Shown here: positions 18,288-27,881 of the stretch, piece after piece
How positions within the stretch are numbered: position 1 is the stretch's first letter
Layout of the letters: each line of letters opens with the position of its first letter
Assembly: GCF_020511155.1 (NCBI RefSeq)
Contig: NZ_CP041216.1
Span: forward strand, 2,046,001-2,110,000
Origin: Shewanella glacialimarina
GTDB lineage: Bacteria > Pseudomonadota > Gammaproteobacteria > Enterobacterales > Shewanellaceae
DNA length: 64,000 nucleotides
Direction: 5' to 3'
Program-made: the position numbers and the translations under genes
Notes under the pieces: generated by a model
What the model was told of the DNA's origin: nothing
What the model saw: only the letters and a program-made list of their open reading frames with translations
The model's database searches: none

Positions 18288-18974
18288 ATGCGGCTAGATA
18301 AATTTGTACTTAAAAGTACATTGTTAACTAAAGCTCAGGTCATTGAGCAGATTAGTCTGGGCAATGTCTTGGTTAATGACCAGGTTAATACTGACATAAC
18401 GAGCCAGGTTCATGAGAATAACCTGATTCAATTAAATGGGCTCACACTTACCACAAGGCCATTTCGTTATATGCTGATGCATAAACAGGCTGACACGATT
18501 TGTTCTAATGCCGATGGCCATTATCCGTCGTTACTCAATAGCATCGATGTTGCCCATAAAGACGAGCTGCATATAGCAGGGCGCCTAGATGCAGATACCA
18601 CAGGCTTAGTGTTGATAACCGATGATGGTCGTTGGTCATACAATATTACTCGACCAGAGTGTGTTTGCCGTAAAGTGTATCGAGTGCAATTAGTTAAACC
18701 TATTAACCATGATGTAATAGCCTTGTTTAAAAAAGGCTTGTTGTTACAAGGTGAAAGTAAACCAACGTTACCTGCCGAACTGGTTATTATGAGTGATACG
18801 GAGGTGCTGTTATCGATTACAGAAGGGCGATATCATCAAGTTAAAAGGATGTTTTTTACCATAGGCAATCGCGTTAACGCCTTACATCGTCAACAAGTAG
18901 GTAATGTGCTGCTTGATATGCCCGTTGGCAAGTGGCGAGACTTAACAGCAGACGAAGTGAGATCGTTTCAATAA
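18288..18974 (+). CDS. rsuA: RsuA-family 16S rRNA pseudouridine synthase
   Basis: A 228-residue enzyme with an S4 RNA-binding domain (residues 1-50) and a pseudouridine synthase domain. The catalytic Asp lies in GRLDADTTGLVLITDDG near residue 104, and the RsuA/RluB-type GRYHQVKRMF motif is at about 186. E. coli RsuA modifies U516 of 16S rRNA. The length and the short S4 domain fit RsuA better than RluB/E/F, although exact target assignment within the family needs comparison. It ends at a strong terminator shared with the convergent U32 gene. Confidence 0.82.
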   Translation: MRLDKFVLKSTLLTKAQVIEQISLGNVLVNDQVNTDITSQVHENNLIQLNGLTLTTRPFRYMLMHKQADTICSNADGHYPSLLNSIDVAHKDELHIAGRLDADTTGLVLITDDGRWSYNITRPECVCRKVYRVQLVKPINHDVIALFKKGLLLQGESKPTLPAELVIMSDTEVLLSITEGRYHQVKRMFFTIGNRVNALHRQQVGNVLLDMPVGKWRDLTADEVRSFQ

Positions 18975-19009
18975 GTAAATCAAACTGAAATGCAGCTAAA
19001 TAAAATGTT

Positions 19010-19043
19010 AAAAAGGCTTTACCTGCGAAGGTAAAGCCTTTTT
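19010..19043. terminator. Bidirectional terminator between rsuA and the U32 gene
   Basis: A hairpin with arms AAAAAGGCTTTACC and GGTAAAGCCTTTTT around the loop TGCGAA; A and T runs flank both sides, so it can work for both convergent genes. Confidence 0.9.
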
Positions 19044-19101
19044 GCTGAGCGGTATACTTGTTATCAAAATTCAGGTTAACGCGAACAAAATTAACCTGCG
19101 G

Positions 19102-21342
19102 TTATAACCCTTGTTGGTATTGGGCATTGGTTGAAATACTGACCAACTGCTTAAGGCTAGTTTTCGATTCAGTAATACCTTTTAGCACGTTTTCAAAATG
19201 ACTAACTAATTCCACTTTATCTATCTTAGCTTTAGAACCTGAACCTATGTCGGTTAAGTCGATAAAGAACTCATCAAACAAATGCGATAAGTCTTCAACC
19301 GCGTCAATGTTTAAAAATTGTTCGTGGTTATAAATACTTGGGTAACCACCTTTTTGTTTATCAACCGCAAATGATATGCCTTTAACATTGGTGATCGTAG
19401 TGGCCTTTTCACATTTAAGCATGCAGCCATCTTCAATACTGGGCTTGTTACAGCCAACCGTTTGCTGGAAAAAGCACTGTCTGCTGGTCATCATCAAAAT
19501 AGGGTGGTAAATGCTGTAAAGCATTTTAAAGTTTTTTGGTCTGGCTATATTCTTAATTTGGTTGCGGTTTATTTCATTTGAAATAAATGCGCCAGCGCAA
19601 TTCAGTCTCTCTTGCAATGTTAACAAAGCATAAGAGTTGGTGGTATTTAAAAACGGCCCAGCAATCCACTCAATCCCCATATTGGTTGCAATAAATGCCA
19701 CGCCGGTATTGTTACTGACTATGCGTTTAGGTTTTACGGTTTCTAACAATCTAACGGATTCAAGATAATCTTTACCAATTAACACTGCCGGAAACCACGG
19801 AATTAACCTTGGGTTACGTAAAAATATATCAATGTACTTATTGTCATTAACTTTAAAGCTTTCAGGCAATTTAAAGTAAATGTCAGCATCGGTGACGTCA
19901 CATAAATCAACATCTTTTTCATCACAAATAAGCAATGACAATGTTGGCTGGCTACTTAATTTGGGGTGATGGGTCAATGGCGGTAAGGTTACCGCGCCTA
20001 TGTATTCTCTTTGTGTCAGCTTGAACAGCAGTTGGTTTTTCATCTGCGTTAGTTGGCTAAAAGGAATGCTTAAGTCATTCTCTAACCCATCAAAATTAAA
20101 CGGTAATAACTCAAATTCACTTTGCTTAAGGCTTTTAAAGCGTTTTACTATTGCCGCTTCGTCAATACGTGAATCTGTTGCTAATGTTAGTGTTACTGCC
20201 GATTGAATTTCAACTGTGGTGTCTTTTGTGACAGCAGTAATGGTTAAGGGCTCGTTTAGCTTACCTGAGAAACGCAGTGACAAGCTGACTTTTTCAATGC
20301 TCAGTTGGCTGACCTTGTCGGCTACCAGTGACACGATGGCATCTTTGTCTGATGACAGTGTTTGCTGCGCCTCTTGAATTTGCACCACTGAAATGGCATT
20401 ACTTTTATCGTTGGCATGTTTAAAGCTGTTATCGCGTGGATTGTCGATAAACATGTCTTTAGTCAGGTTGCCCTTCAAAAAAGAATTAGTAAAATCACGG
20501 TTAAACACTTTATAAAGATTTGAGTCATCTGACAGTAATTTGCCTGATTCAACAAATTGATCAATCTGCTTACGCCAGCTATCGACAACAGTATGAACAT
20601 ATTGTGCGCCTTTAATACGGCCCTCAATTTTTAATGAATCAACTCCGGCGTCCACTAACTCAGGCAAGTCAAAATAAGCAGAATTATCTTTAAGGTTTAG
20701 TGGGAACTTATTGCCCGCTGCAGTTATGTCGTATTCATCTCGACACGCTTGACTACAACGGCCACGGTTACCCGAATTCCCTACACTGACAGAGCTTGAA
20801 TAGCACTGGCCAGAGAAGGCGATACACAGCGCCCCATGCACGAAGACTTCGGTTAGTACATCTAAATCATGTGCATAACGGGTCAGGCTTTTTATTTCAG
20901 CTAGGTTCATTTCGCGCGACAAATTAACACGGGTTGCGCCCACTTTGGCTAAAAAGCCAATTTGGCCTTCATTGTGGGTGGTTAACTGTGTTGACGCGTG
21001 TACCAGTAAGCTGGGGAAGTGTTTATTGACTAGGTGAAACAAAGCCAAATCTTGAACAATAATGCCATCTATTCCGGTATTGACCAGTTGATTAAGCAGT
21101 TTAACCAAGGTCGGAATTTCGTTTTCAAGAATGACGATATTCATGGTCAAAAACACTTCGCACTGATATCGATGGGCTAGCGAAATAACACCAATGAGAT
21201 CATTAAAGGAAAGGTTGGCGGCGCGGTTACGCGCATTAAAGGTTTCTAAACCACAATATACCGCGTTTGCGCCAGCAATAATGGCTGCTTTAATTGCATC
21301 TACATCCCCGCCTGGTGCGAGTAATTCGATTTTTCTATTCAT
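19102..21342 (-). CDS. Large peptidase U32 family protein (RlhA-like)
   Basis: This 746-residue protein starts with a TIM-barrel-like U32 domain (ELLAPGGDVDAIKAAIIAGA) and carries the U32 signature EVFVHGALCIAFSGQCYSS near residue 167, followed by GRCSQACR. In characterised relatives such as RlhA, UbiU and UbiV these Cys residues hold an iron-sulphur cluster used in prephenate-dependent or oxygen-independent hydroxylation. A second Cys-rich patch (SRQCFFQQTVGCNKPS, then GCMLKCEKA) lies near 625-650 and could complete the cluster set. It is longer than E. coli RlhA (653). The precise target, 23S rRNA or another, is not determined. Confidence 0.8.
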   Translation of the reverse strand: MNRKIELLAPGGDVDAIKAAIIAGANAVYCGLETFNARNRAANLSFNDLIGVISLAHRYQCEVFLTMNIVILENEIPTLVKLLNQLVNTGIDGIIVQDLALFHLVNKHFPSLLVHASTQLTTHNEGQIGFLAKVGATRVNLSREMNLAEIKSLTRYAHDLDVLTEVFVHGALCIAFSGQCYSSSVSVGNSGNRGRCSQACRDEYDITAAGNKFPLNLKDNSAYFDLPELVDAGVDSLKIEGRIKGAQYVHTVVDSWRKQIDQFVESGKLLSDDSNLYKVFNRDFTNSFLKGNLTKDMFIDNPRDNSFKHANDKSNAISVVQIQEAQQTLSSDKDAIVSLVADKVSQLSIEKVSLSLRFSGKLNEPLTITAVTKDTTVEIQSAVTLTLATDSRIDEAAIVKRFKSLKQSEFELLPFNFDGLENDLSIPFSQLTQMKNQLLFKLTQREYIGAVTLPPLTHHPKLSSQPTLSLLICDEKDVDLCDVTDADIYFKLPESFKVNDNKYIDIFLRNPRLIPWFPAVLIGKDYLESVRLLETVKPKRIVSNNTGVAFIATNMGIEWIAGPFLNTTNSYALLTLQERLNCAGAFISNEINRNQIKNIARPKNFKMLYSIYHPILMMTSRQCFFQQTVGCNKPSIEDGCMLKCEKATTITNVKGISFAVDKQKGGYPSIYNHEQFLNIDAVEDLSHLFDEFFIDLTDIGSGSKAKIDKVELVSHFENVLKGITESKTSLKQLVSISTNAQYQQGL

Positions 21343-21544
21343 GATACTTTCGCTATTTGGGTTGATGTTGCTTAAAAGAAACAGGCGTTAAAGCCAATTA
21401 AATGCCAACTATTGTTATTCTGTGACTATTTTGTGGGTCTTGTTCACGCTTAGCAAAACGGTTAATCAATATGAATTATCAATACGAGTCAGTGTTATGT
21501 GTTAACGGATAAACACTCATGTGCTAAACGAGTGGATAAATAAA

Positions 21545-21604
21545 AAGGCCCTCATCAAAGCTGTGATTTAGTCTCCCATAGTTGGGTATCACAATGAAGG
21601 CCTT
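21545..21604 (-). terminator. Probable terminator after ybiT
   Basis: An imperfect long stem (AAGGCCCTCAT with ATGAAGGCCTT, plus an inner GTGAT/ATCAC pair), ending in TTTTTA on the minus strand, just downstream of the ybiT stop codon. Confidence 0.6.
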
Positions 21605-21626
21605 AATTTATCGCGTCAATTTGTGT

Positions 21627-23216
21627 TTACAAAGGCGGTTGACTTGCAAGGTACTCATCAAATGTACCGTGGAAGTTAACCAATTTTTTATCTTTTACAT
21701 CAATAATACGTGTCGCTAGTGATGATACAAACTCACGGTCATGGCTGACAAATATCAATGTGCCTTCAAATAATTTCAATGCTTGATTCAGCGCTTCAAT
21801 TGCTTCCATATCCATGTGGTTAGTTGGCTCATCCATTACCAATACGTTAACGTCCATCATCATTAACTTACCGAATAACAGGCGATTTTTTTCACCACCA
21901 GAACAGTTACGCACTTTTTTATTCGCGTCATCTTCAGTAAATAATAAACGACCTAACATACCACGTACCATAAGGTCATTGTGTTTAGGTGTGCGCCATA
22001 ATGACATCCAGTCAAATAAAGTCATGTCATTATCAAAGTCTGCACTACTGTCTTGCGGACAATAACCAATCGCAGCATTTTCAGACCATTTCATGCGGCC
22101 ATGGTTATGTTTAATTTCTTCAACTAAACAACGAAGTAAGGTTGTTTTGCCTACGCCGTTTTCACCAATAATAGCCAGTTTTGAACCTGCGTCTAAAATA
22201 AGATCGCCATGTTCAAATAATACTTCATCAAAACCATGGCCGAGCTCTTCTAACACTAACGCCTGGCGATGTAGCTTTTTACATTCAGTAAAGCGAATAG
22301 ATGGGGTGATACGGCTTGATGATTTAACATCATCTAACTTAATTTTGTCCATCTTCTTGGCACGAGAACTAGCTTGTTTGGCTTTTGAAGCGTTAGCACC
22401 AAAGCGGTTAACGAAGTCTTGTAACTCGTCTATCTCAGCACTCTTTTTTGCATTCCCGGCCAGAAGCTGTTCACGCAATAAACTTGACTGTGCTAAGAAA
22501 TATTCGTAGTTACCTGGGTAAATACGCAGTTCGCCATAATCAATATCTGCCATATGAGTACAAACAGAGTTTAAAAAATGTCTGTCGTGGGAAATAATGA
22601 TCATGGTGCATTTGCGTTTGTTTAATTCGTTAGCAAGCCAACTAATGGTGTGAATGTCTAAATTGTTGGTTGGTTCATCAAGTAACAATATGTCTGGGTT
22701 GGCAAACAGTGCCTGTGCCAATAACACACGTAGTTTCCAACCTGGAGCAACCTGTGCCATCAAACCATAATGAAACGATTCTTCAATGCCTGCTTCTAAT
22801 AGGATTTCACCAGCACGACTTTCTGCACTGTAACCGTCCATTTCAGCAAATTGGCTTTCTAAGTCGCCGACGCGCATGCCGTCTTCGTCACTCATTTCTG
22901 CTTGAGCATAAATGCTGTCGCGTTCTTGTTTCACTTTCCATAATGCCACGTCACCCATGATCACCGCGTCAACAACGCTATAATTCTCAAAAGCGAATTG
23001 GTTTTGGTTCAATGTACCCACTTTTAAACCTGGCGAAATAGAAACATTGCCAGATGTAGGAGTCAGTTCACCACTGAGAATTTTCATGAATGTGGATTTG
23101 CCACAACCATTAGCACCAATCAAGCCATAACGATTGCCGTGGCCAAATTGCGCCGAAATGTTTTCAAACAACGGCTCTGGGCCAAACTGCATAGTAATAT
23201 TTGCGGTAGAAATCAA
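21627..23216 (-). CDS. ybiT: ABC-F family translation ATPase YbiT
   Basis: A 529-residue protein with two ATP-binding cassettes and no membrane segments. It shows Walker [10 protein letters not shown] (about 33-41), [12 protein letters not shown] and SHDRHF in the first half. The second half has Walker [10 protein letters not shown] (near 350), the ABC signature CSGGEKNR and [10 protein letters not shown]. The charged linker between the domains, rich in Lys and Ala, matches the P-site tRNA interaction motif region. Length and N-terminus ([12 protein letters not shown]) match E. coli YbiT (530 residues). ABC-F proteins act on the ribosome; the exact job of YbiT is not settled. Confidence 0.93.
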   Translation of the reverse strand: MISTANITMQFGPEPLFENISAQFGHGNRYGLIGANGCGKSTFMKILSGELTPTSGNVSISPGLKVGTLNQNQFAFENYSVVDAVIMGDVALWKVKQERDSIYAQAEMSDEDGMRVGDLESQFAEMDGYSAESRAGEILLEAGIEESFHYGLMAQVAPGWKLRVLLAQALFANPDILLLDEPTNNLDIHTISWLANELNKRKCTMIIISHDRHFLNSVCTHMADIDYGELRIYPGNYEYFLAQSSLLREQLLAGNAKKSAEIDELQDFVNRFGANASKAKQASSRAKKMDKIKLDDVKSSSRITPSIRFTECKKLHRQALVLEELGHGFDEVLFEHGDLILDAGSKLAIIGENGVGKTTLLRCLVEEIKHNHGRMKWSENAAIGYCPQDSSADFDNDMTLFDWMSLWRTPKHNDLMVRGMLGRLLFTEDDANKKVRNCSGGEKNRLLFGKLMMMDVNVLVMDEPTNHMDMEAIEALNQALKLFEGTLIFVSHDREFVSSLATRIIDVKDKKLVNFHGTFDEYLASQPPL

Positions 23217-23597
23217 AACATGTATCCAATTGAGTAATTACAGAATATTGATCGACAAAAAAGCGATAATCGGCTTTAGTGAGAATAAGACTGACTTGAG
23301 TGTATTAGTAGGCGCCGAATTATACAGGGAAGTAGTCAATTGTCGATTTATAATGCGATCTAGTTTGCATTATGTGGATGTGTTTAGCGGTTTATTTGGT
23401 TTATGGGATGATATATTTGCGATAAATTAGCAATGTGTTAACTTTCAGCTGAATACTTGGAGTTAACCTAGTTAAACAAAGCCGGATGTTACTGATTAAT
23501 AATGCCGTGTGATTCAATATTTATAGTGAGATTAACCCATTTCTGTTAGCGTTTAATCTTGTACCACTTTAACTCAGTTAAGCCTAAGTAGAACGTT
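23217..23597. other. Divergent intergenic region ybiT / acetyltransferase
   Basis: About 380 bases with no gene I can support. Short frames here lack homology and ribosome sites. Promoters for both divergent genes are expected here but none stands out. Confidence 0.4.
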
Positions 23598-24179
23598 ATG
23601 TCTAAAAATACCTTGCCTAAATCTGTCATTGCTAAGATTAGTGCTCCGACTCTTTTATCTGAACACTTAGTTATCCGTCGCTTTATAACGTCTGATTTAG
23701 TGGTTTTTGCTGAATATCGAAATGTTGCCGACATCGCCAAATATCAAAGCTGGACTGCATACAGTTTAGATGATGCTAAGCAGCTGCTGGCAAAAACGGA
23801 TTATACTGATTTTGCTGTGCCAGGTCATTGGTATCAACTGGCGATTGCTGATCTATTAACGGATCAAATACTGGGTGACTTAGCGGTAAATTTTATTGAT
23901 GAACAACAGGTTGAAGTGGGCTTTACCGTAGCGCCACAACACCATAATCAAGGCTTGGCAACACAAGCATTACAGCGTTTATTAGAGTATTTATTTACTG
24001 AGTTGAGGCTACATCGTGTTATTGCAATTACTGATTGTTTAAATAAAGCCAGTATAGCAGTGTTAGAAAAAGCCAATTTTCGACAAGAAGGCCATTTTAA
24101 GCAAAATGTGATGTTTAAAGGGAAGTGGGGCGATGAATACCTGTATGCCATGCTAGCCAGTGAATTTAGTCATAGTTAA
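23598..24179 (+). CDS. GNAT-family N-acetyltransferase (RimJ/RimL-like)
   Basis: A 193-residue acetyltransferase. It has the N-terminal LLSEHLVIRRFITSD of the RimJ/RimL/Acetyltransf_3 branch, the acetyl-CoA motif VAPQHHNQGLATQALQRLL near residue 115, and the C-terminal TDCLNKASIAVLEKANFRQEG typical of N-terminal protein or small-molecule acetylators. The substrate is unknown. No operon partners are visible. Confidence 0.88.
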   Translation: MSKNTLPKSVIAKISAPTLLSEHLVIRRFITSDLVVFAEYRNVADIAKYQSWTAYSLDDAKQLLAKTDYTDFAVPGHWYQLAIADLLTDQILGDLAVNFIDEQQVEVGFTVAPQHHNQGLATQALQRLLEYLFTELRLHRVIAITDCLNKASIAVLEKANFRQEGHFKQNVMFKGKWGDEYLYAMLASEFSHS

Positions 24180-24239
24180 GCCAATTGGGTTATTATCTTC
24201 TTTTGGGCTCATTAACAGAATCACGCAATAAGTAATAAC

Positions 24240-24482
24240 ATGGCTTGTAATCAATGTGATGAATCAATTTTTATACAAAAACTGGGCCGGTGTTTCATGT
24301 GCATGGCACAGTTAACTGTGCTATCTGTTATTGGTTGGACATTATGGTGGGGGTTTTATGCAGAACAGCCAACTAAGGTAGATTCGATAGCCTTGCTTTT
24401 TTTCTGTTCAGCTTTCAGTGCGCTATTGTTACTGCACCTGCTTTTTTTAGCTTATTATGAAATTAAAAAACGCTTCAAGTGA
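24240..24482 (+). CDS. Small membrane protein, DUF3624-like
   Basis: An 80-residue protein with a Cys-rich start (MACNQCDESIF, then GRCFMCMAQL) and two membrane segments (about 28-43 and 48-70). The CxxC pairs and GRC motif resemble the DUF3624 family of Shewanella and Vibrio, whose function is unknown. The two CxxC motifs could bind a metal. It follows the acetyltransferase by 60 bases. Confidence 0.65.
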   Translation: MACNQCDESIFIQKLGRCFMCMAQLTVLSVIGWTLWWGFYAEQPTKVDSIALLFFCSAFSALLLLHLLFLAYYEIKKRFK

Positions 24483-24637
24483 ATTGCTGATACATAGGCT
24501 TAAAGGCTGTAAGTTTGCACGTTATCTTGTGTCGTCATATCAGCTTGATATCTGTTTTGAACTCAGCTTATTGCAATAGAAAATGTAAATAACTCAATAT
24601 TAAAAGTAAACTCAAAAATACACTGGCAATACAAAGC

Positions 24638-25141
24638 TTATTTGCGTTTTTGCCATTTAAATAGTATTGAATATTTCCATAAACTATTAATAATCAAATA
24701 ACCAATTGCAGCAAACACAACGCCTAATACAAAGCAGCCAAGTAAAAAGGGTGGGCCAATAGTCGATATCGATGTTTCTACCCATTGCCAACTTGCTTCA
24801 AATTCAAAGGGCAACTTTTCAACCCCGAGTAATTTCACACCTAATAAATAGGCCATGTAAAACATAAATGGCATAGTGATCGGGTTGGTTATCCACACTA
24901 AAGCGACCGCAATTGGAATGTTAACGTTAAATAAAATTGCCAAGCCAGCAGCCGCGACCATTTGAAATGGCATAGGCATCCAGCCAATAAATAATCCAAC
25001 CGCAAAAGCCCCAGGGGCTGATTTACGATTCAATACCCACAAATTGGGTTTATCCAATAATTTACCAAACACCCGCAAATATTTATGCTTTTTCAGTGTT
25101 TTTGGATCTGGCATAAATTTTTGTATGAATTTTTTTGGCAT
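24638..25141 (-). CDS. DUF2062 membrane protein
   Basis: A 167-residue protein with a basic N-terminus and three to four hydrophobic segments. The stretch VGLFIGWMPMPFQM near residue 49 and the Asn-Pro in ITNPITMPFMF are the recognisable DUF2062 features. Its function is unknown, and it is often found beside comEC in this group. It is divergent from comEC, with 31 bases between start codons. Confidence 0.85.
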   Translation of the reverse strand: MPKKFIQKFMPDPKTLKKHKYLRVFGKLLDKPNLWVLNRKSAPGAFAVGLFIGWMPMPFQMVAAAGLAILFNVNIPIAVALVWITNPITMPFMFYMAYLLGVKLLGVEKLPFEFEASWQWVETSISTIGPPFLLGCFVLGVVFAAIGYLIINSLWKYSILFKWQKRK

Positions 25142-25172
25142 CTTAAGTGATTACTGTCTTTACTAGTACCCT

Positions 25173-27845
25173 ATGAATCGATTTATTTTCGGCTTCTGTA
25201 TCAGTAGCCTCATTGGATTACTTTGGCCTGTAATCCCATCGCTATGGTGTTTACCTATTTGGTTACTCTTGGCTTTGGTCTGCCTTTTCAAAACACCTAG
25301 ATTAAGCGGTGCATTTTTTGCTGTTTTTTGGATAAGTATCTATTTCTATTCGTTAGACTTTCAGCCAGAAGTTACACCAAAAACTAACAAAACCTTTACA
25401 GCGGAGATAGTATCACTAGTAAATCATAACCGCGACTGGATAAGCCTTGATGTGCGTGTAATTGAACCAAAATTAACCAATATTAATATATTTGGTTTAT
25501 TTAAAACCATAACAGGCGATCAAATTTACCGTTTAACCTGGCAACAAGCACCAAAAGTAGAACTAGGCCAAATATGGCAGTTTGATTCAAAATTAAAGCC
25601 TATTACCAGTATAGCTAATCAAGGCGGCTTTAATCAGCAAAGGTATTATATTAATCGCCATATTGTTGCAAAAGGGCGAGTCAAACAGGCTGATTTGTTA
25701 TCGTATCAACCGTCTTTACGCCAGCGTTGGTTAACTGAATTTGCTGCCATTACCCCAAAGATAACTAATGGTGATCTGCTACTGGCATTACTGTTTGGTG
25801 ATAAAAGCCAAATATCTGATCAGCGCTGGCAACAATTACGTCAAACCGGTACAGGTCATTTAATTGCCATTTCTGGATTACACCTGTCAGTGGTGTTTGG
25901 TTTAGTATTCGGCTTATTCTTTGTCATACTAACCCGGGTTAAGCTGGCGCAAATCGTTATGGGCAAAGTCAACTTGCAGTATGGCATGTTTGCGGTTTAT
26001 TTAGCATTAACCGTAGCAGCATTGTCAGCATTGGGTTACGCCTATCTTGCTGGCTTCGCCGTTGCAACTCAGCGCGCCCTGTTTATGCTGATATTTTTGG
26101 TACTGTTTAGCGTGTTAAAACAGCACTACAGTGTTTGGCAACGACTAATGTATGCCTTGGCAGGGGTGTTGTTTATTGACCCTTTATCAATGCTTAGCGC
26201 AGGTTTTTGGCTATCTTTTATTGCACTGGCCATTATCTTGCGCTTTGTTGATACCTCAGTAAGTCATGCTAAAAAAGTATCCACAGATCATCATTGGCGA
26301 CAAAAAGTGACAGGCTACATCGGGTCCTTGTGGTCAATTCAGTGGCGATTAGCCTTAGGCCTAGGCTTATTGCAAGCACTGTTGTTTGGCACCTTATCCA
26401 TTCACAGTATCTGGATAAACCTTATCGTTGTGCCCTGGTTTAGTTTATTGGTGATCCCCATTGTATTGGGAAGTTTTTTAGTCTGGATGATGTTAAGCCC
26501 CTTGATACACTCCAGTGCCCTAGTGAGTCTATTCCAGTTTTCAAGTGCCAATGAACTTAGCTTTGATAGTGTCTTATTTATTGTGGCAGACAAACTACTC
26601 GTCCCTTTTAGTCAGCTATTAACTTGGTCTAGTGACTTTAGCCACAATGTTGTTTACGTGAGTGAATCATGGGTTGTGGCCGGTATATTTAGTTTGCTGG
26701 GATGGACATTATTGTTGACATTTCGTTGGTCATTTAGCCGTTTACTTACACATTCATTTAATGGCATGAAATCAATATTCAATAAACACAGTCAATCAAC
26801 TCAGATGGCTAAAATTGATCATCATGCAATCATATTACTCGTCGCTTTAGTGATGAACTTGCCGTTAATGCAATTGGCTATTAGCAAAATGTTGCAGATG
26901 GGCAATACAGGCGATCAACGTCTGGCCTTTAACTTAAGTGGGCCAATTTATCTTCATGTATTAGATGTGGCACAAGGTTCAGCCATCGTACTTCAACAAC
27001 AACACCGAGCCATCATTTATGATACAGGCGCCGCCTTTGGTGATTTTAGCTATGCTGAAAGGGCAATATTGCCTTTTCTTCAGGCAAGGGGTATCACCCA
27101 GTTAGATTATATTGTCATAAGCCACCATGATAATGATCACAGCGGTGGGGTAATGCCGATTTTAACGGCATTTCCAAATGCTCAGTTAATTGCCGATAAT
27201 AGTAAGGCATTAATTAATCAAGCAGCTGACTTAGCAGACATTAATGTTAGTGACTGTAATCCTGTATCATGGCATTGGGGAAGTGTGCAAATATCCATCT
27301 TGGCAGATCATTTAGGCTCAGATAAAGATAACAATCAATCCTGCGTAATGATGCTGCATATCGAATTTGAGAATGATCACCTTCAAACTGTTGAACAAGG
27401 TGCAGACCATCCCGGTAAAGGTGATCGAAAGTCTATACTTCCACACGAGTCAACCACGAAGGCTTTTGCCGTATTGCTGACGGGTGATATTGAGGCACAA
27501 AGAGAGCAAAGTTTAATATCAAACAAGCAGCAGATAGATGCTGATATTGTGTTTGTCCCGCACCATGGGAGTCGCACTTCATCAACAGATCAATTTATTG
27601 ATGCCGTGTCACCACAATTAGCCATAGTAAATGCAGGTTTTAATAATCAATACGGATTTCCTAAATCAGAGGTGATGGCGCGGTATCAACAGCGTGACAT
27701 CAATACTCTGATCACGGGCGAGCAAGGTCAAATTAGTATTAAATTTCAACACGCTGGTTATAAAGCAAGCACTTATCGCAACGATTTAGCGCCATTTTGG
27801 TATAACCGTTTGTTTAGATTTGGCCAGATAGTTAAAGCAGAGTAG
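25173..27845 (+). CDS. comEC: ComEC/Rec2 DNA-uptake channel
   Basis: This 890-residue protein has the three expected parts: an N-terminal DUF4131/OB region (about 1-170), the multi-pass Competence domain (about 200-560, including GDKSQISDQRW and GTGHLIAISGLHLSVVFGL), and a C-terminal metallo-beta-lactamase-like domain with SHHDNDHSGG and VPHHGSRTSS. It moves single-stranded DNA across the inner membrane in natural transformation. The metal motifs look intact, so the nuclease domain may be active. No other competence genes are in the window. Confidence 0.93.
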   Translation: MNRFIFGFCISSLIGLLWPVIPSLWCLPIWLLLALVCLFKTPRLSGAFFAVFWISIYFYSLDFQPEVTPKTNKTFTAEIVSLVNHNRDWISLDVRVIEPKLTNINIFGLFKTITGDQIYRLTWQQAPKVELGQIWQFDSKLKPITSIANQGGFNQQRYYINRHIVAKGRVKQADLLSYQPSLRQRWLTEFAAITPKITNGDLLLALLFGDKSQISDQRWQQLRQTGTGHLIAISGLHLSVVFGLVFGLFFVILTRVKLAQIVMGKVNLQYGMFAVYLALTVAALSALGYAYLAGFAVATQRALFMLIFLVLFSVLKQHYSVWQRLMYALAGVLFIDPLSMLSAGFWLSFIALAIILRFVDTSVSHAKKVSTDHHWRQKVTGYIGSLWSIQWRLALGLGLLQALLFGTLSIHSIWINLIVVPWFSLLVIPIVLGSFLVWMMLSPLIHSSALVSLFQFSSANELSFDSVLFIVADKLLVPFSQLLTWSSDFSHNVVYVSESWVVAGIFSLLGWTLLLTFRWSFSRLLTHSFNGMKSIFNKHSQSTQMAKIDHHAIILLVALVMNLPLMQLAISKMLQMGNTGDQRLAFNLSGPIYLHVLDVAQGSAIVLQQQHRAIIYDTGAAFGDFSYAERAILPFLQARGITQLDYIVISHHDNDHSGGVMPILTAFPNAQLIADNSKALINQAADLADINVSDCNPVSWHWGSVQISILADHLGSDKDNNQSCVMMLHIEFENDHLQTVEQGADHPGKGDRKSILPHESTTKAFAVLLTGDIEAQREQSLISNKQQIDADIVFVPHHGSRTSSTDQFIDAVSPQLAIVNAGFNNQYGFPKSEVMARYQQRDINTLITGEQGQISIKFQHAGYKASTYRNDLAPFWYNRLFRFGQIVKAE

Positions 27846-27881
27846 AATGTCATCCATGTTTGTCAGTCAAGAATTATATAA

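Noticed and set aside
23134..23430. Open frame of 98 codons overlapping the ybiT start
   Set aside because: Its first third is antisense to ybiT and the remainder has no recognisable features.
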